Shown one piece after another: positions 28,172 through 37,975 of a DNA stretch of 38,146 nucleotides. Below the pieces are notes generated by a model, which had not been told where the DNA came from, did not search any database, and saw nothing but the letters and a program-made list of their open reading frames with translations. The first letter of the stretch is position 1, and each line of letters begins with the position of its first letter. The position numbers were made by a program, and so were the translations under genes. This DNA comes from an uncultured Prochlorococcus sp. (GTDB lineage: Bacteria; Cyanobacteriota; Cyanobacteriia; PCC-6307; Cyanobiaceae): NCBI GenBank assembly GCA_902535025.1, contig CACARV010000006.1:1-38146 (forward strand), in the 5' to 3' direction.

Positions 28172-29398
28172 TTAGCAATGTAAATCGCCCTTAATAAATA
28201 CTTTTCTTTTTAAATTGCACGAAAAAACATCTGCCCATTTTTGTGCATCTAAAATTACGAAATCAGCGGGGCAACCCTTCTTGATTAAACCATCCCATTT
28301 TAAATTCAATAATCTGCTTGGGGCTAAAAAAATTGAAGTTAGAGTCATTCTGTCCCAAGGATTCAGTTGAAGCATAGGAATTGAGCAAGACATCACATAG
28401 AAAGGATCAAAATTCCCAAATGGATACCAAGGATCTTGAACATTATCACTACCTATAGATACATCCACATGTGTTTTTTGTAATTGTTTTATTGGCGCAA
28501 CAGGTCTTTTTAGGGAGGTAGTTTCATTCTTTCGATTGAGCAGCCAAAAATTTGTTAATGGTAAAGCAATAACTTTAATATTCTTCTCAGCAATTTTTTT
28601 TCCTAGATGTAAAATCTCACTATCCTTTAGAGAAATAAGACTACTTAAATGACTACAAGTAATTGGAATATTAATTTTTAAATTTTCGATAGTTTCTAAT
28701 AAAACTTTTATTCCTGCTCCAGGTTCAATAATCGATTCATCTATATGCAAATCAATTTCTAACTCATATTTATCTGCAAGAAGAAGCATTTTTGAAAGCA
28801 ATTTACTTGTATTTTTTTTATTAAAAGGTGGAACAACAACACCTCCTAAAATACCTCCATGAGTAGATAACATTTTTGCTAAATCTTCCCCATTTAAAGT
28901 ATCCCAGAATTCTAATGGAGCTAAAGCAACGTATTGTAATGTCAGCTCAGATGAAAATCTTTTTTGTAATTTAAAAAGTTCAATCCAAATATCAATCGAT
29001 TGACTTTTATATGTATCAATATGACTTCTAATAGCTCTGTATCCATTTTGTATAGCAAGTTTTAAAGATTTCTCAACTCTTTCTAAAACCATTTCTTTGG
29101 TTCTAGTTTGATGTTCTTGAAGATTTACTGATAATGCACCTCCATAGTTGGATTCCAGATTAGGAAAATCCGTCCATGTAAAAGATTTATCAAAATGCGA
29201 ATGAGTTTCAACAAATCTTGGGAATAAGATATTCTTGGGTTTTGTATGTAAAAGAGGCTTCAATTCAGAAACTACACCATCATCCCAGGTTATAGATACT
29301 GAACATAAATCCTCTACATCAATATTGAGGTTGTCAAAATCTTCTATTAAACAAAGGCTTCTGGGAATAAGAACCTCAGCGTTGCCGGAATTACTCAA
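28172..29398 (-). CDS. Amidohydrolase family protein (cytosine deaminase-like)
   Basis: 'LFPRFVETHSHFDKSFTW', 'RAIRSHIDTYKSQ', 'IDLHIDESIIEPGAGIKVL', 'ITCSHLSSL', 'VSIGSDNVQDPWYPFGNFDPF'. Confidence 0.85.
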   Translation of the reverse strand: MSNSGNAEVLIPRSLCLIEDFDNLNIDVEDLCSVSITWDDGVVSELKPLLHTKPKNILFPRFVETHSHFDKSFTWTDFPNLESNYGGALSVNLQEHQTRTKEMVLERVEKSLKLAIQNGYRAIRSHIDTYKSQSIDIWIELFKLQKRFSSELTLQYVALAPLEFWDTLNGEDLAKMLSTHGGILGGVVVPPFNKKNTSKLLSKMLLLADKYELEIDLHIDESIIEPGAGIKVLLETIENLKINIPITCSHLSSLISLKDSEILHLGKKIAEKNIKVIALPLTNFWLLNRKNETTSLKRPVAPIKQLQKTHVDVSIGSDNVQDPWYPFGNFDPFYVMSCSIPMLQLNPWDRMTLTSIFLAPSRLLNLKWDGLIKKGCPADFVILDAQKWADVFSCNLKRKVFIKGDLHC

Positions 29399-29526
29399 AT
29401 TTTCAATTTTCTTTTATATTAAAACATCAAAAAACTTTACTGAATAAGAAAATAATTCAAATTTCGCTAAAAGATAAAAATAACTATGAAAAACTACCCT
29501 TAAGTTGTTAAATTTATAAATGTGAG

Positions 29527-29599
29527 GCGGGCGTCGCCAAGTGGTTAAGGCAGCGGCTTGTGGCGCCGCTATTCGGGGGTTCGAATCCCCTCGCTCGCC
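29527..29599 (+). tRNA. tRNA-His (anticodon GTG)
   Basis: GCGGGCG/CGCTCGC acceptor, anticodon arm GCGGC-TTGTGGC-GCCGC, T-arm GGGGG TTCGAAT CCCCT; discriminator C and upstream G(-1). Confidence 0.96.
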
Positions 29600-29603
29600 C
29601 TCA

Positions 29604-29626
29604 AAAAAATTGCAGCAAAATTTTTT
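29604..29626 (+). terminator. Weak AT-only hairpin after tRNA-His, possible terminator
   Basis: AAAAAATT-gcagcaa-AATTTTTT directly downstream of tRNA. Confidence 0.35.
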
Positions 29627-29671
29627 AACTTGTAATTTTGGATTAAATATTCATAAAAAATTCCTAGCAAA

Positions 29672-31066
29672 GTGCTAACAAAAACAAAACAAGACGAAAA
29701 AAAATTTCAAAATAATTCAACTATTGGTAGTTATTGGATAACCACATTCGGATGCCAAATGAACAAAGCTGATTCTGAGAGAATGGCTGGAACCTTAGAA
29801 AAAATGGGATACATAAGAGCAGATGACGAATTAAATGCCGATCTAGTCTTGTACAATACATGCACGATTAGAGATAATGCGGAACAAAAAGTTTATAGTT
29901 TTCTAGGAAGACAAGCAAAAAGAAAGCATAAAACACCTAGTTTAAAACTTGTGGTTGCAGGTTGCCTTGCTCAGCAAGAAGGAGAGTCCTTACTAAGAAG
30001 GGTGCCAGAACTTGATCTAGTAATGGGGCCTCAGCACGTAAATAACCTAGAGAATCTGTTGTGGAAAGTTGATTTGGGCAATCAAGTTTCTGCTACGGAG
30101 GAAACCTACATTTCTGAAGACATAACAAGTGCGAGAAGAGAAAGTTCTATTTGCGGTTGGGTTAACATCATTTATGGATGTAATGAAAGATGTTCATACT
30201 GTGTAGTCCCCTCTGTTAGGGGGAAAGAGCAATCAAGATATCCAGATGCGATAAAAAGTGAGATCCAAAAATTAGCTGATGATGATTTTAAAGAAATTAC
30301 CCTTTTAGGACAGAATATTGATGCTTACGGGAGAGATCTTCCAGGGACTACAAAGGAAGGGAGAAAATTAAATACTTTAACTGACCTCCTATATCACATT
30401 CATGATGTTGAAGGGATTAGTAGGATAAGATTTGCTACCAGTCATCCAAGATATTTTTCAAAAAGATTAATTAAAGCTTGTTATGAACTTGATAAAGTAT
30501 GCGAACATTTTCATATTCCTTTCCAAAGTGGAAATGATCAAATCCTAAAGCAGATGTCTCGCGGATACACTATAAAAAAATATAAAAATATTATAGAAAA
30601 TATAAGATCTTTAATGCCAAATGCATCAATTACAGCTGATGCTATAGTTGCTTTCCCAGGAGAAACTGAAACACAATATCAAGATACATTGAGTTTAATA
30701 TCAGATATTGGCTTTGATCAAGTCAACACAGCAGCATACTCCCCAAGACCAAATACGCCTGCAGCAGTTTGGACTAATCAAATTCCTGAAGAAGAAAAAA
30801 AAGCTAGATTGCAAGGAATTAATGCTTTGGTTGAGAAAACTGCTAAGAGTAGAAACCAAAGATACATCAATAACATTGAAAGTGTTTTAATTGAGGGTTT
30901 AAATCCAAAAAATTCTTCCCAAATCATGGGTAGAACTAGAACGAATAGATTAACTTTCGTAGAGATTCCTAAGAACGTTGAATGTGATTTTTCATTAGGA
31001 GATGAGATTGATGTCAAAATAAACCAAGTAAGACCTTTCTCTCTAACCGGTGAACTTTGCAAATAA
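29672..31066 (+). CDS. miaB: tRNA-2-methylthio-N6-dimethylallyladenosine synthase (GTG start)
   Basis: '[27 protein letters not shown]', '[14 protein letters not shown]', radical-SAM '[22 protein letters not shown]', C-terminal TRAM-like region. Confidence 0.97.
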   Translation: MLTKTKQDEKKFQNNSTIGSYWITTFGCQMNKADSERMAGTLEKMGYIRADDELNADLVLYNTCTIRDNAEQKVYSFLGRQAKRKHKTPSLKLVVAGCLAQQEGESLLRRVPELDLVMGPQHVNNLENLLWKVDLGNQVSATEETYISEDITSARRESSICGWVNIIYGCNERCSYCVVPSVRGKEQSRYPDAIKSEIQKLADDDFKEITLLGQNIDAYGRDLPGTTKEGRKLNTLTDLLYHIHDVEGISRIRFATSHPRYFSKRLIKACYELDKVCEHFHIPFQSGNDQILKQMSRGYTIKKYKNIIENIRSLMPNASITADAIVAFPGETETQYQDTLSLISDIGFDQVNTAAYSPRPNTPAAVWTNQIPEEEKKARLQGINALVEKTAKSRNQRYINNIESVLIEGLNPKNSSQIMGRTRTNRLTFVEIPKNVECDFSLGDEIDVKINQVRPFSLTGELCK

Positions 31067-31076
31067 TTTTTTTTAA

Positions 31077-32141
31077 ATGATAGGGGAAAAGAAAAAATGT
31101 ATTGGATTAATATTTGGTGGTTATTCCAATGAACATGAAGTATCGATATCCTCTGCAAAGACAGTTTTTCAAGCCTTTAATTCAAAAATAAACAAACAGC
31201 GCTTTGAAATTAAAGCCTTTTATATTGACAAACAGGGAAATTGGCTTAATAGTAACCTCTCAGAAAAAATCCTAATTGATGAAATAAAAAACAATAAAGT
31301 AAAAAAACAAGGAATGTCTAATCGAGAAAGATTGAACTTTCTAGAAGGAATTGAATTTCAAAATATTGATATTTGGTTTCCTCTTCTGCATGGATTTAAT
31401 GGTGAAGATGGATCAATTCATGGATTATTGAAATTCACAAAGAAACCTTTAGTTGGATGTGGAATTCTAGGCTCTGCTCTTGGAATGGATAAGATATTAA
31501 TGAAAACAATTTTCTCAAATCTTAAAATTCCCCAAGTGAATTACATTGTTTTTCATAATGAAGACCTTGATGATAAAGAAGTAAAAAAAAATATAATTAT
31601 TGAGATAATAAGAAAATTAAATTTCCCAGTTTTTGTTAAACCTTCCAACTCTGGTTCTTCTCTTGGAATCTCAAAAGTTACAAATAAATCAGAATTATTA
31701 CTTGCTTTAAAAAAGGCTTGGGAAATAGATCCTAGAATTGTAGTAGAAGAAGGTTTAGATGTCAGAGAGATAGAATGCGGAATAATTGGACAATCAAAAC
31801 TACTAACATCAGAGATTGGTGAAGTAAGGTACGATTCTGATTGGTATGATTACAACACGAAATACAATTTAAATAATAAGATAATTATCCCAGCTGAAGT
31901 AGATTCTAAAATCACTCAAAAAATTAAAGAAATTGCTATTCAAAGTTGTAGAGCATTAAGTATTTATGGCTTTGCGAGAGTAGATTTCTTCTTAGAAAAA
32001 TCTTCAAATAAAATTTTGTTAAATGAAATTAATACAATTCCTGGTTTTACAAAAAACAGTATGTTTCCGATGCTCTGGGGAGCATCTGGTTTAAATATTG
32101 AACAACTTGTGGCTAAACTAGTAGATATATCTTTAGATTAA
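31077..32141 (+). CDS. ddl: D-alanine--D-alanine ligase
   Basis: 'IFGGYSNEHEVSISSAKTV', 'FPLLHGFNGEDGSIHGLL', 'PVFVKPSNSGSSLGISKV', 'LLNEINTIPGFTKNSMFPMLWGASGL'. Confidence 0.96.
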   Translation: MIGEKKKCIGLIFGGYSNEHEVSISSAKTVFQAFNSKINKQRFEIKAFYIDKQGNWLNSNLSEKILIDEIKNNKVKKQGMSNRERLNFLEGIEFQNIDIWFPLLHGFNGEDGSIHGLLKFTKKPLVGCGILGSALGMDKILMKTIFSNLKIPQVNYIVFHNEDLDDKEVKKNIIIEIIRKLNFPVFVKPSNSGSSLGISKVTNKSELLLALKKAWEIDPRIVVEEGLDVREIECGIIGQSKLLTSEIGEVRYDSDWYDYNTKYNLNNKIIIPAEVDSKITQKIKEIAIQSCRALSIYGFARVDFFLEKSSNKILLNEINTIPGFTKNSMFPMLWGASGLNIEQLVAKLVDISLD

Positions 32142-32153
32142 TAATCAAATCAA

Positions 32154-32564
32154 ATGTTGCATGGACTTCTTTGGTTACCATTACTTTTTATCTTCATTTT
32201 GTTAACTGCTCTTGGATGGTTGGAGAGAAGAAGGCAAAACCTTTTTAGAAGCTGGGCGAATGGTTCTGAGCTTTGTAAATTAGATAGTTCAAGTGCTGCT
32301 TCTTTAAAAGACGGGAAATTGATGTGGAGCGTATTCGAAGCTGGTACATTTGAAGAAAAAGATAGTTTTACAATCAAGAAACTGGAATTGGTTGAATTAA
32401 TGGCCTTAACTTCAGGAGAAGCTCCTTTAACTAATGAATCTCAAGGAAAGTGCAGACTTAGACTTGTAGGAGATGGGAAAGAAATGGATGTACCATTTTC
32501 AGATGCAGAGAAGGCCAGAGAATGGATGGATCTATTGATGGAAAAAGCTCGATGTGATTTGTGA
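32154..32564 (+). CDS. Conserved hypothetical membrane-anchored protein between ddl and ftsQ
   Basis: 136-aa ORF with N-terminal TM helix 'LLWLPLLFIFILLTALGWLERRR'; stop overlaps ftsQ start. Confidence 0.75.
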   Translation: MLHGLLWLPLLFIFILLTALGWLERRRQNLFRSWANGSELCKLDSSSAASLKDGKLMWSVFEAGTFEEKDSFTIKKLELVELMALTSGEAPLTNESQGKCRLRLVGDGKEMDVPFSDAEKAREWMDLLMEKARCDL

Positions 32565-33286
32565 ATAACAAAAAAACAATTAATAAAACAAGCTTTTTAT
32601 ATTTAATATTATTTTTATTCTCAACAAGTTTAGTAAGCCTCAAAACTCTAAAAAAGGTTAATATTTCAGATATTAGAATTTTTGGTAGTAAACAATTCTC
32701 ACAGAATGATTTAATAAATAATTCATCTTTAAAATTTCCAATTCGATTAATTTTTATTGAAACTAAGTTTTTAGAAAAAGAGTTAAAAAAGAATTTATCT
32801 CTTAAGCATATTTCGGTAAGTAGACAAATATTTCCTTTTGGTTTGCAAGTTTATATTGATACCAGAACTCCAGTAGCTTATGGGGAGAGAGTTTATAATG
32901 ACAAAATAGTATCGGGTTTTATTGATAAAAACGGGGTTTTTATCGATAAACAAAATTTAGATAATAAAAACTCCAATAAATTAACCATTCAAGTTATTGG
33001 ATGGAAAGAAAAATTTAAAAACACATTATCTGAAATTCTTATAGATCAAGAGAAATATGAATTTGAGATAGTCAAAATAAATTTCTCGCAAAATGGGTTT
33101 CTAACTCTTGAAGAAACAGATTTAAAAACAATATACTTAGGATTTAATCCTAATTTAATCAACTATCAATTACAAATAATCAACAACCTGAAAAAGGAAT
33201 TAAAGAAAAATAATTTTTCTGAAAAAATTGAAAATATTGATCTTACTGATCCAAATAAACCAAAAATAAAAGTGTTCAAACCCTAA
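32561..33286 (+). CDS. ftsQ: Cell division protein FtsQ-like (POTRA; GTG start)
   Basis: N-terminal TM, 'VNISDIRIFGSKQFSQNDLI', 'FPFGLQVYIDTRTPVAY', 'FIDKNGVFID'; directly upstream of ftsZ. Confidence 0.82.
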   Translation: MNNKKTINKTSFLYLILFLFSTSLVSLKTLKKVNISDIRIFGSKQFSQNDLINNSSLKFPIRLIFIETKFLEKELKKNLSLKHISVSRQIFPFGLQVYIDTRTPVAYGERVYNDKIVSGFIDKNGVFIDKQNLDNKNSNKLTIQVIGWKEKFKNTLSEILIDQEKYEFEIVKINFSQNGFLTLEETDLKTIYLGFNPNLINYQLQIINNLKKELKKNNFSEKIENIDLTDPNKPKIKVFKP

Positions 33287-33463
33287 TATTTGGGATTTAA
33301 TTTTTAATAATTTTTATTAGTTATTGTAGTGTTGATAGGGGTTTTGCATTTAAAACAAAATATTTATTAAATGAATATTTAAGGATTTTCCTCAACAATT
33401 TCCTACAGATGAGCTTAGTAAGTTCATAATGCATCCAATACTAGTATTAGATCCTATTAAGAG

Positions 33464-34579
33464 ATGAGCTTCGGTAACAATCCAAACTTTGATCAATCAA
33501 AAGACATCCTTCCAAGTCAGAATGCCAAAATTGAAGTGATTGGCGTTGGTGGTGGCGGGAGTAATGCTGTAAACAGAATGATTGATAGTGATCTTGAAGG
33601 AGTTTCATTCAGAGTTCTTAATACTGATGCGCAAGCCTTACTACAGTCCTCTGCAGAGCGAAGGGTTCAACTAGGTCAAAACTTAACAAGAGGTCTTGGA
33701 GCGGGAGGTAATCCAAGCATTGGTCAAAAGGCTGCAGAAGAATCTAGAGATGAGCTTCAACAATCGCTTGAGGGGTCTGACTTAGTCTTTATAGCTGCAG
33801 GAATGGGTGGAGGTACTGGCACAGGAGCAGCTCCTGTAGTTGCAGAAGTAGCAAAGCAGAGCGGCGCGTTAACAATTGGCATAGTAACTAAACCTTTTTC
33901 TTTTGAAGGTAAAAGGAGAATGCGCCAAGCAGAGGAGGGAATTGCAAGATTAGCGGAAAATGTTGATACTCTGATAGTTATTCCAAATGATCGATTAAAG
34001 GAGGTTTCTGCGGGTGCTTCTATTCAAGAAGCATTTATGAATGCTGATGATGTTTTAAGAATGGGAGTTCAAGGTATAAGTGAAGTAATTACCCGCCCAG
34101 GTGAAGTTAATCTTGATTTTGCTGATGTAAGATCAGTCATGACTGAGGCTGGCACAGCGCTTCTAGGTGTAGGTGTTGGATCTGGTCGATCTAGAGCTAT
34201 TGAGGCGGCTCAGGCTGCGATCAATAGTCCATTATTAGAAGCAGGAAGAATTGATGGAGCGAAAGGTTGCCTTGTGAACATCACTGGAGGTAAGGATTTG
34301 ACTCTTGACGATGTGAATTCAGTTGGAGAAGTTATCAGTGATGTTGTAGATCAGGATGCAAATATAATAGTTGGTCAAGCGATTAACGAAGACATTGAAG
34401 GTGAGATACAAGTTACCGTTATTGCAACAGGTTTCGACACAAACCAACCATTGAAGCAACAAAGAATTAGAAGTAGATTATCTAACCAATCCTTTTATAA
34501 CGTTTCTGATAATAAAGATACTGGAACGAACATCCCAGAGTTTCTGAGACTTAAACAAAATAAAAAAGATATAGATTAA
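33464..34579 (+). CDS. ftsZ: Cell division protein FtsZ
   Basis: '[37 protein letters not shown]', '[17 protein letters not shown]', '[14 protein letters not shown]'. Confidence 0.98.
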   Translation: MSFGNNPNFDQSKDILPSQNAKIEVIGVGGGGSNAVNRMIDSDLEGVSFRVLNTDAQALLQSSAERRVQLGQNLTRGLGAGGNPSIGQKAAEESRDELQQSLEGSDLVFIAAGMGGGTGTGAAPVVAEVAKQSGALTIGIVTKPFSFEGKRRMRQAEEGIARLAENVDTLIVIPNDRLKEVSAGASIQEAFMNADDVLRMGVQGISEVITRPGEVNLDFADVRSVMTEAGTALLGVGVGSGRSRAIEAAQAAINSPLLEAGRIDGAKGCLVNITGGKDLTLDDVNSVGEVISDVVDQDANIIVGQAINEDIEGEIQVTVIATGFDTNQPLKQQRIRSRLSNQSFYNVSDNKDTGTNIPEFLRLKQNKKDID

Positions 34580-34590
34580 TAAGTAAAATA

Positions 34591-34690
34591 GGGTGACTCG
34601 GTTATCTCGCCTGCCTCAAGCATCCCTTGTGGCTGCTACCTTCCAGTCCTGACCAGGTTTAGGTGTTAAAACCGCGAAAGGCCGAGTCAG
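34591..34690 (-). ncRNA. ffs: Signal recognition particle RNA, small bacterial type (4.5S)
   Basis: Minus strand reads ...CTGACTCGGCC...CCTGGTCAGGACTGGAAGGTAGCAGCCACAAGGGATG...GGCGAGATAACCGAGTCA...: diagnostic GGTCAGG...GGAAGGtAGCAGCC apical domain and complementary termini. Confidence 0.93.
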
Positions 34691-34735
34691 TGATATATTA
34701 GCAATTCTTGACTAAAAAAGATACATAAATTTCTT

Positions 34736-35509
34736 ATGTTACCTTCAGACCTCGTTAAATATAAAAAAAAATCTCAAAAAATTATCGCATTAACTGCATG
34801 GGACTCCATATCAGGATCAATCGCAGAACAAGCTAATGTTGATCTTGTCTTAGTGGGAGATTCCTTAGCAATGGTCTGTTTGGGACACAAATCCACATTA
34901 CCATTGACCTTAGAAAATATTATTTATCATACTAATGCTGTAACAAGGGGTTTTAAAAAGAATATTGAAGCCCAACCTTTAGTCGTCTCAGACATGCCTT
35001 TTCTTACATATCAATGTGGGGAGGATAAAGCTGTTGAGTATGCAGGGAAAATCATTCAAAGCACCTTTGCAAAAGCCGTAAAGGTAGAAGGAGCTGAACC
35101 AGAAATACAAAAAGTTATTTCTAGATTAATAAGAATGGGCATCCCCGTTATGGGTCATATAGGGCTCACACCACAAAGCTATTTAAATTTAGGATTAAAG
35201 AAACAAGGAGAAAGTTTAGAAAGCCAAGAAAGAATTAAGGAAGAGGCTTATATACTTGAAAAATTAGGATGTTTTTCAATAGTTCTTGAACATATTCCTG
35301 AATTGCTTGCTAAAGAAATACAAAAAAACCTAACAATTCCCACAATAGGCATTGGTGCAGGTAATTATTGTGATGGACAAGTAAGAGTTACAGCGGATTT
35401 GTTAGGTCTTAATGATTATCAACCACCATTTTGCCAACCAATTATTCAAGGGAAAAAATTATTTAAGAATAAATTAAAAGAATGGGTAGCCTCTCAAAGA
35501 CTTAATTAA
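34736..35509 (+). CDS. panB: 3-methyl-2-oxobutanoate hydroxymethyltransferase
   Basis: 'IIALTAWDSISGSIAEQANVDLVLVGDSLAMVCLGHKSTLPLTLE', 'VKVEGAEPEIQKV', 'MGIPVMGHIGLTPQS', 'TIGIGAGNYCDGQVRVTADLLGL'. Confidence 0.96.
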   Translation: MLPSDLVKYKKKSQKIIALTAWDSISGSIAEQANVDLVLVGDSLAMVCLGHKSTLPLTLENIIYHTNAVTRGFKKNIEAQPLVVSDMPFLTYQCGEDKAVEYAGKIIQSTFAKAVKVEGAEPEIQKVISRLIRMGIPVMGHIGLTPQSYLNLGLKKQGESLESQERIKEEAYILEKLGCFSIVLEHIPELLAKEIQKNLTIPTIGIGAGNYCDGQVRVTADLLGLNDYQPPFCQPIIQGKKLFKNKLKEWVASQRLN

Positions 35510-36725
35510 TCGCATCCCACCACTTAAACATCGAAATAAGGATTTGATTGCTTAGCTCCATGCCTTCTGGGTCACTTAAAAAGAATCTATTCCCATTTCT
35601 AATTAATAATCCACTTTCAAGAAATCTTTCCCATTCTTCAAGCAATTTATTAAAGTTAATCTCAAACTTTATGGGTCCCCAGTTTTGTTCTTTCAAAACC
35701 TTATAGATATCTATACCCTCTTTCAGTCTCAATCCCAACATTATTTTCTCATCAAGTTCTTTATAGACAAATTCCTTATTAATAAGGGATGAATCTAAAT
35801 TAAATTCATATTGCCTAATTACCCATTCTTTATATTCTCTACTAATCCTTGGTCTAGTAAACTTTTCTCCCCAAGGTGAACTAGTGGAACCTTGACCAAA
35901 ACTCCACCAGCCCAAGCCACTCCAATAAACTCTATTATGTCTCGATTGATGCCCTGGAAGACAATAGTTTGAAATTTCATATCTGGAGTATCCAGAATTT
36001 TTTAATATTAAATGAGTTAGTTTGCTATTTTTAAAAGCCTCTTCATCACATGGAAGTTTTAATTTTCCTAAATTAACTAATTTGCTAAAAACAGTTCCAT
36101 CTTCAATAATTAAGTCGTAAATGGAAATATGCGGTGGTAAAAAAGTTATTGCTTTTTTTAGATCTTCTTGCCATTCATTTAATCCACTTAGTGGCAAGTT
36201 TTGAATTAAATCTAAGCTCCAGCTTTTTATTAACCCAGAACCATATACTCTCTTTAACCATTCACAAGACTTTTCAGCATCTTCTCTAAAATGCCTCCTT
36301 CCAGACTTTTGAAGTATTTGATTATTAAAACTTTGCACTCCTAGACTAAATCTATTTATCCCAGCATTTATAAATCCATGAAGGTCCTCAAGGTTAAAAC
36401 TTGCTGGGTCAACTTCCATCGTAATTTCGGCTCCATAGTCGATTCCATAATTTTCTTTAAAAAGATCAATTAGCTCTTTAATTTGTTTAGGGTCCAAGAT
36501 GGATGGCGTGCCACCACCAATATAAATTGTCGACAAAGGCGATTTATACTTATTTGTCAATATTTCTTTGTATAAAAAGTGCAAATATTCTTTAACAGTA
36601 TTGCTTCCATTACCTTGTAAAGTTTCAACTTCGTTTCCTAGCGGAATAACTGCAAAGTCACAATAAAAGCACCTTCTATGGCAAAAAGGAATATGTACAT
36701 AAGCACTTCTTGGAAACTTATTCAT
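35502..36725 (-). CDS. hemW: HemW/HemN-like radical SAM protein
   Basis: 'AYVHIPFCHRRCFYCDFAV', 'STIYIGGGTPSIL', 'EVDPASFN', 'GINRFSLGVQSFNNQILQKSGRRH', 'SYDLI'-like region. No tool to separate HemN from HemW. Confidence 0.88.
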   Translation of the reverse strand: MNKFPRSAYVHIPFCHRRCFYCDFAVIPLGNEVETLQGNGSNTVKEYLHFLYKEILTNKYKSPLSTIYIGGGTPSILDPKQIKELIDLFKENYGIDYGAEITMEVDPASFNLEDLHGFINAGINRFSLGVQSFNNQILQKSGRRHFREDAEKSCEWLKRVYGSGLIKSWSLDLIQNLPLSGLNEWQEDLKKAITFLPPHISIYDLIIEDGTVFSKLVNLGKLKLPCDEEAFKNSKLTHLILKNSGYSRYEISNYCLPGHQSRHNRVYWSGLGWWSFGQGSTSSPWGEKFTRPRISREYKEWVIRQYEFNLDSSLINKEFVYKELDEKIMLGLRLKEGIDIYKVLKEQNWGPIKFEINFNKLLEEWERFLESGLLIRNGNRFFLSDPEGMELSNQILISMFKWWDAIN

Positions 36726-36825
36726 AATCTAAATAAATACATTTTTAAGCTCCCAAGAAGTATTAAGAATCGAAAAAAATAAAATCCTTATTTACTCAAT
36801 TAATAAATCCTAGTAGATTATATAT

Positions 36826-37935
36826 ATGACTGATATCTTAGTATTAATATTATTTGTATTGTCTGGAGCTGCTTCAGGATGGCTTGGGGTTGATCTATTA
36901 CCAGTAGATACGCTCAAAGAGGTATCTAATGTTGAAGGTTTTAGAATTGTTTTAGCAATAATAGGTTTTTTTATTGGATTAGCAGCTGGTTTTGTATTCT
37001 TACAACTAAGAAAGACATTTCTTGATCAAATTAGGACAATGCCTACAGATTTACTTATAAGTAGATCTGTTGGCTTAATTCTAGGATTACTTGTAGCAAA
37101 TCTCCTACTTGCTCCAATATTATTAATCCCATTCCCAAGGGAAGTCTTTTTTGCGAAACCCTTAGCTGCCATATTAAGCAATATTTTCTTTGGTGTGCTT
37201 GGTTATAAGTTGGCGGATACACATGGCAGAACATTATTACGATTATTTAATCCAAATAATACTGATGCATATTTAGTTAATGAAGGAATACTTCCTGCAG
37301 CAAGTCCAAAAATTTTGGATACCAGTGTGATTATTGATGGCAGAATAAATGGCCTATTAAGTTGCGGCTTATTAGAAGGGCAATTAATCGTTGCTCAAAG
37401 TGTAATTGATGAATTACAAACTTTAGCCGACTCAAGCAGTAATGAAAAAAGGTCAAAGGGCAGAAGAGGTCTAAAATTGTTAAAAGAATTAAGAGATTTA
37501 TACGGGAGAAGACTTGTAATAAACCCAACAAAGTATGAAGGTAATGGGGTAGATGAAAAACTCTTGAAAATTACTGAGGATATGACAGGAACTTTAATTA
37601 CTGCTGATTATAATCTTTCTCAGATTGCTGAAGTTAAAGAATTAAAAGTTATGAATTTAAGTGATTTGGTTATTGCTCTAAGACCAGAAGTACAGCCAGG
37701 AGAATCACTTAATATAAAAATAGTAAGAGCAGGAAAAGAAAAAATGCAAGGTATTGGATATTTAGATGATGGGACAATGGTTGTTATTGATGAAGCCAAG
37801 AATTTTGTTGGTGCTAGATTAGATATTGTTATCACAGGAGCACTACAAACTCCCACTGGAAGAATGGTGTTTGGAAAACTGATAAATAATCCTGAGTCAA
37901 ACAAATCTTTTAAATCATCAGCGACACAGGGCTAA
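36826..37935 (+). CDS. Membrane protein with PIN and TRAM domains (YacL-like)
   Basis: Several N-terminal TM helices then 'ILDTSVIIDGRINGLLSCGLLEGQLIVAQSVIDELQTLADSSSNEKRSKGRRGLKLLKEL', 'TADYNLSQIAEVKELKVMNLSDLVIALRPEV' and TRAM-like tail. Confidence 0.92.
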   Translation: MTDILVLILFVLSGAASGWLGVDLLPVDTLKEVSNVEGFRIVLAIIGFFIGLAAGFVFLQLRKTFLDQIRTMPTDLLISRSVGLILGLLVANLLLAPILLIPFPREVFFAKPLAAILSNIFFGVLGYKLADTHGRTLLRLFNPNNTDAYLVNEGILPAASPKILDTSVIIDGRINGLLSCGLLEGQLIVAQSVIDELQTLADSSSNEKRSKGRRGLKLLKELRDLYGRRLVINPTKYEGNGVDEKLLKITEDMTGTLITADYNLSQIAEVKELKVMNLSDLVIALRPEVQPGESLNIKIVRAGKEKMQGIGYLDDGTMVVIDEAKNFVGARLDIVITGALQTPTGRMVFGKLINNPESNKSFKSSATQG

Positions 37936-37975
37936 ATCTAGCTAGAATCAAAACAATCTTAATTTTGTGATACAT

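Noticed and set aside
37331-37904. Minus-strand ORFs over the PIN/TRAM gene
   Set aside because: Shadow ORFs; PIN domain motif on plus strand is clear.
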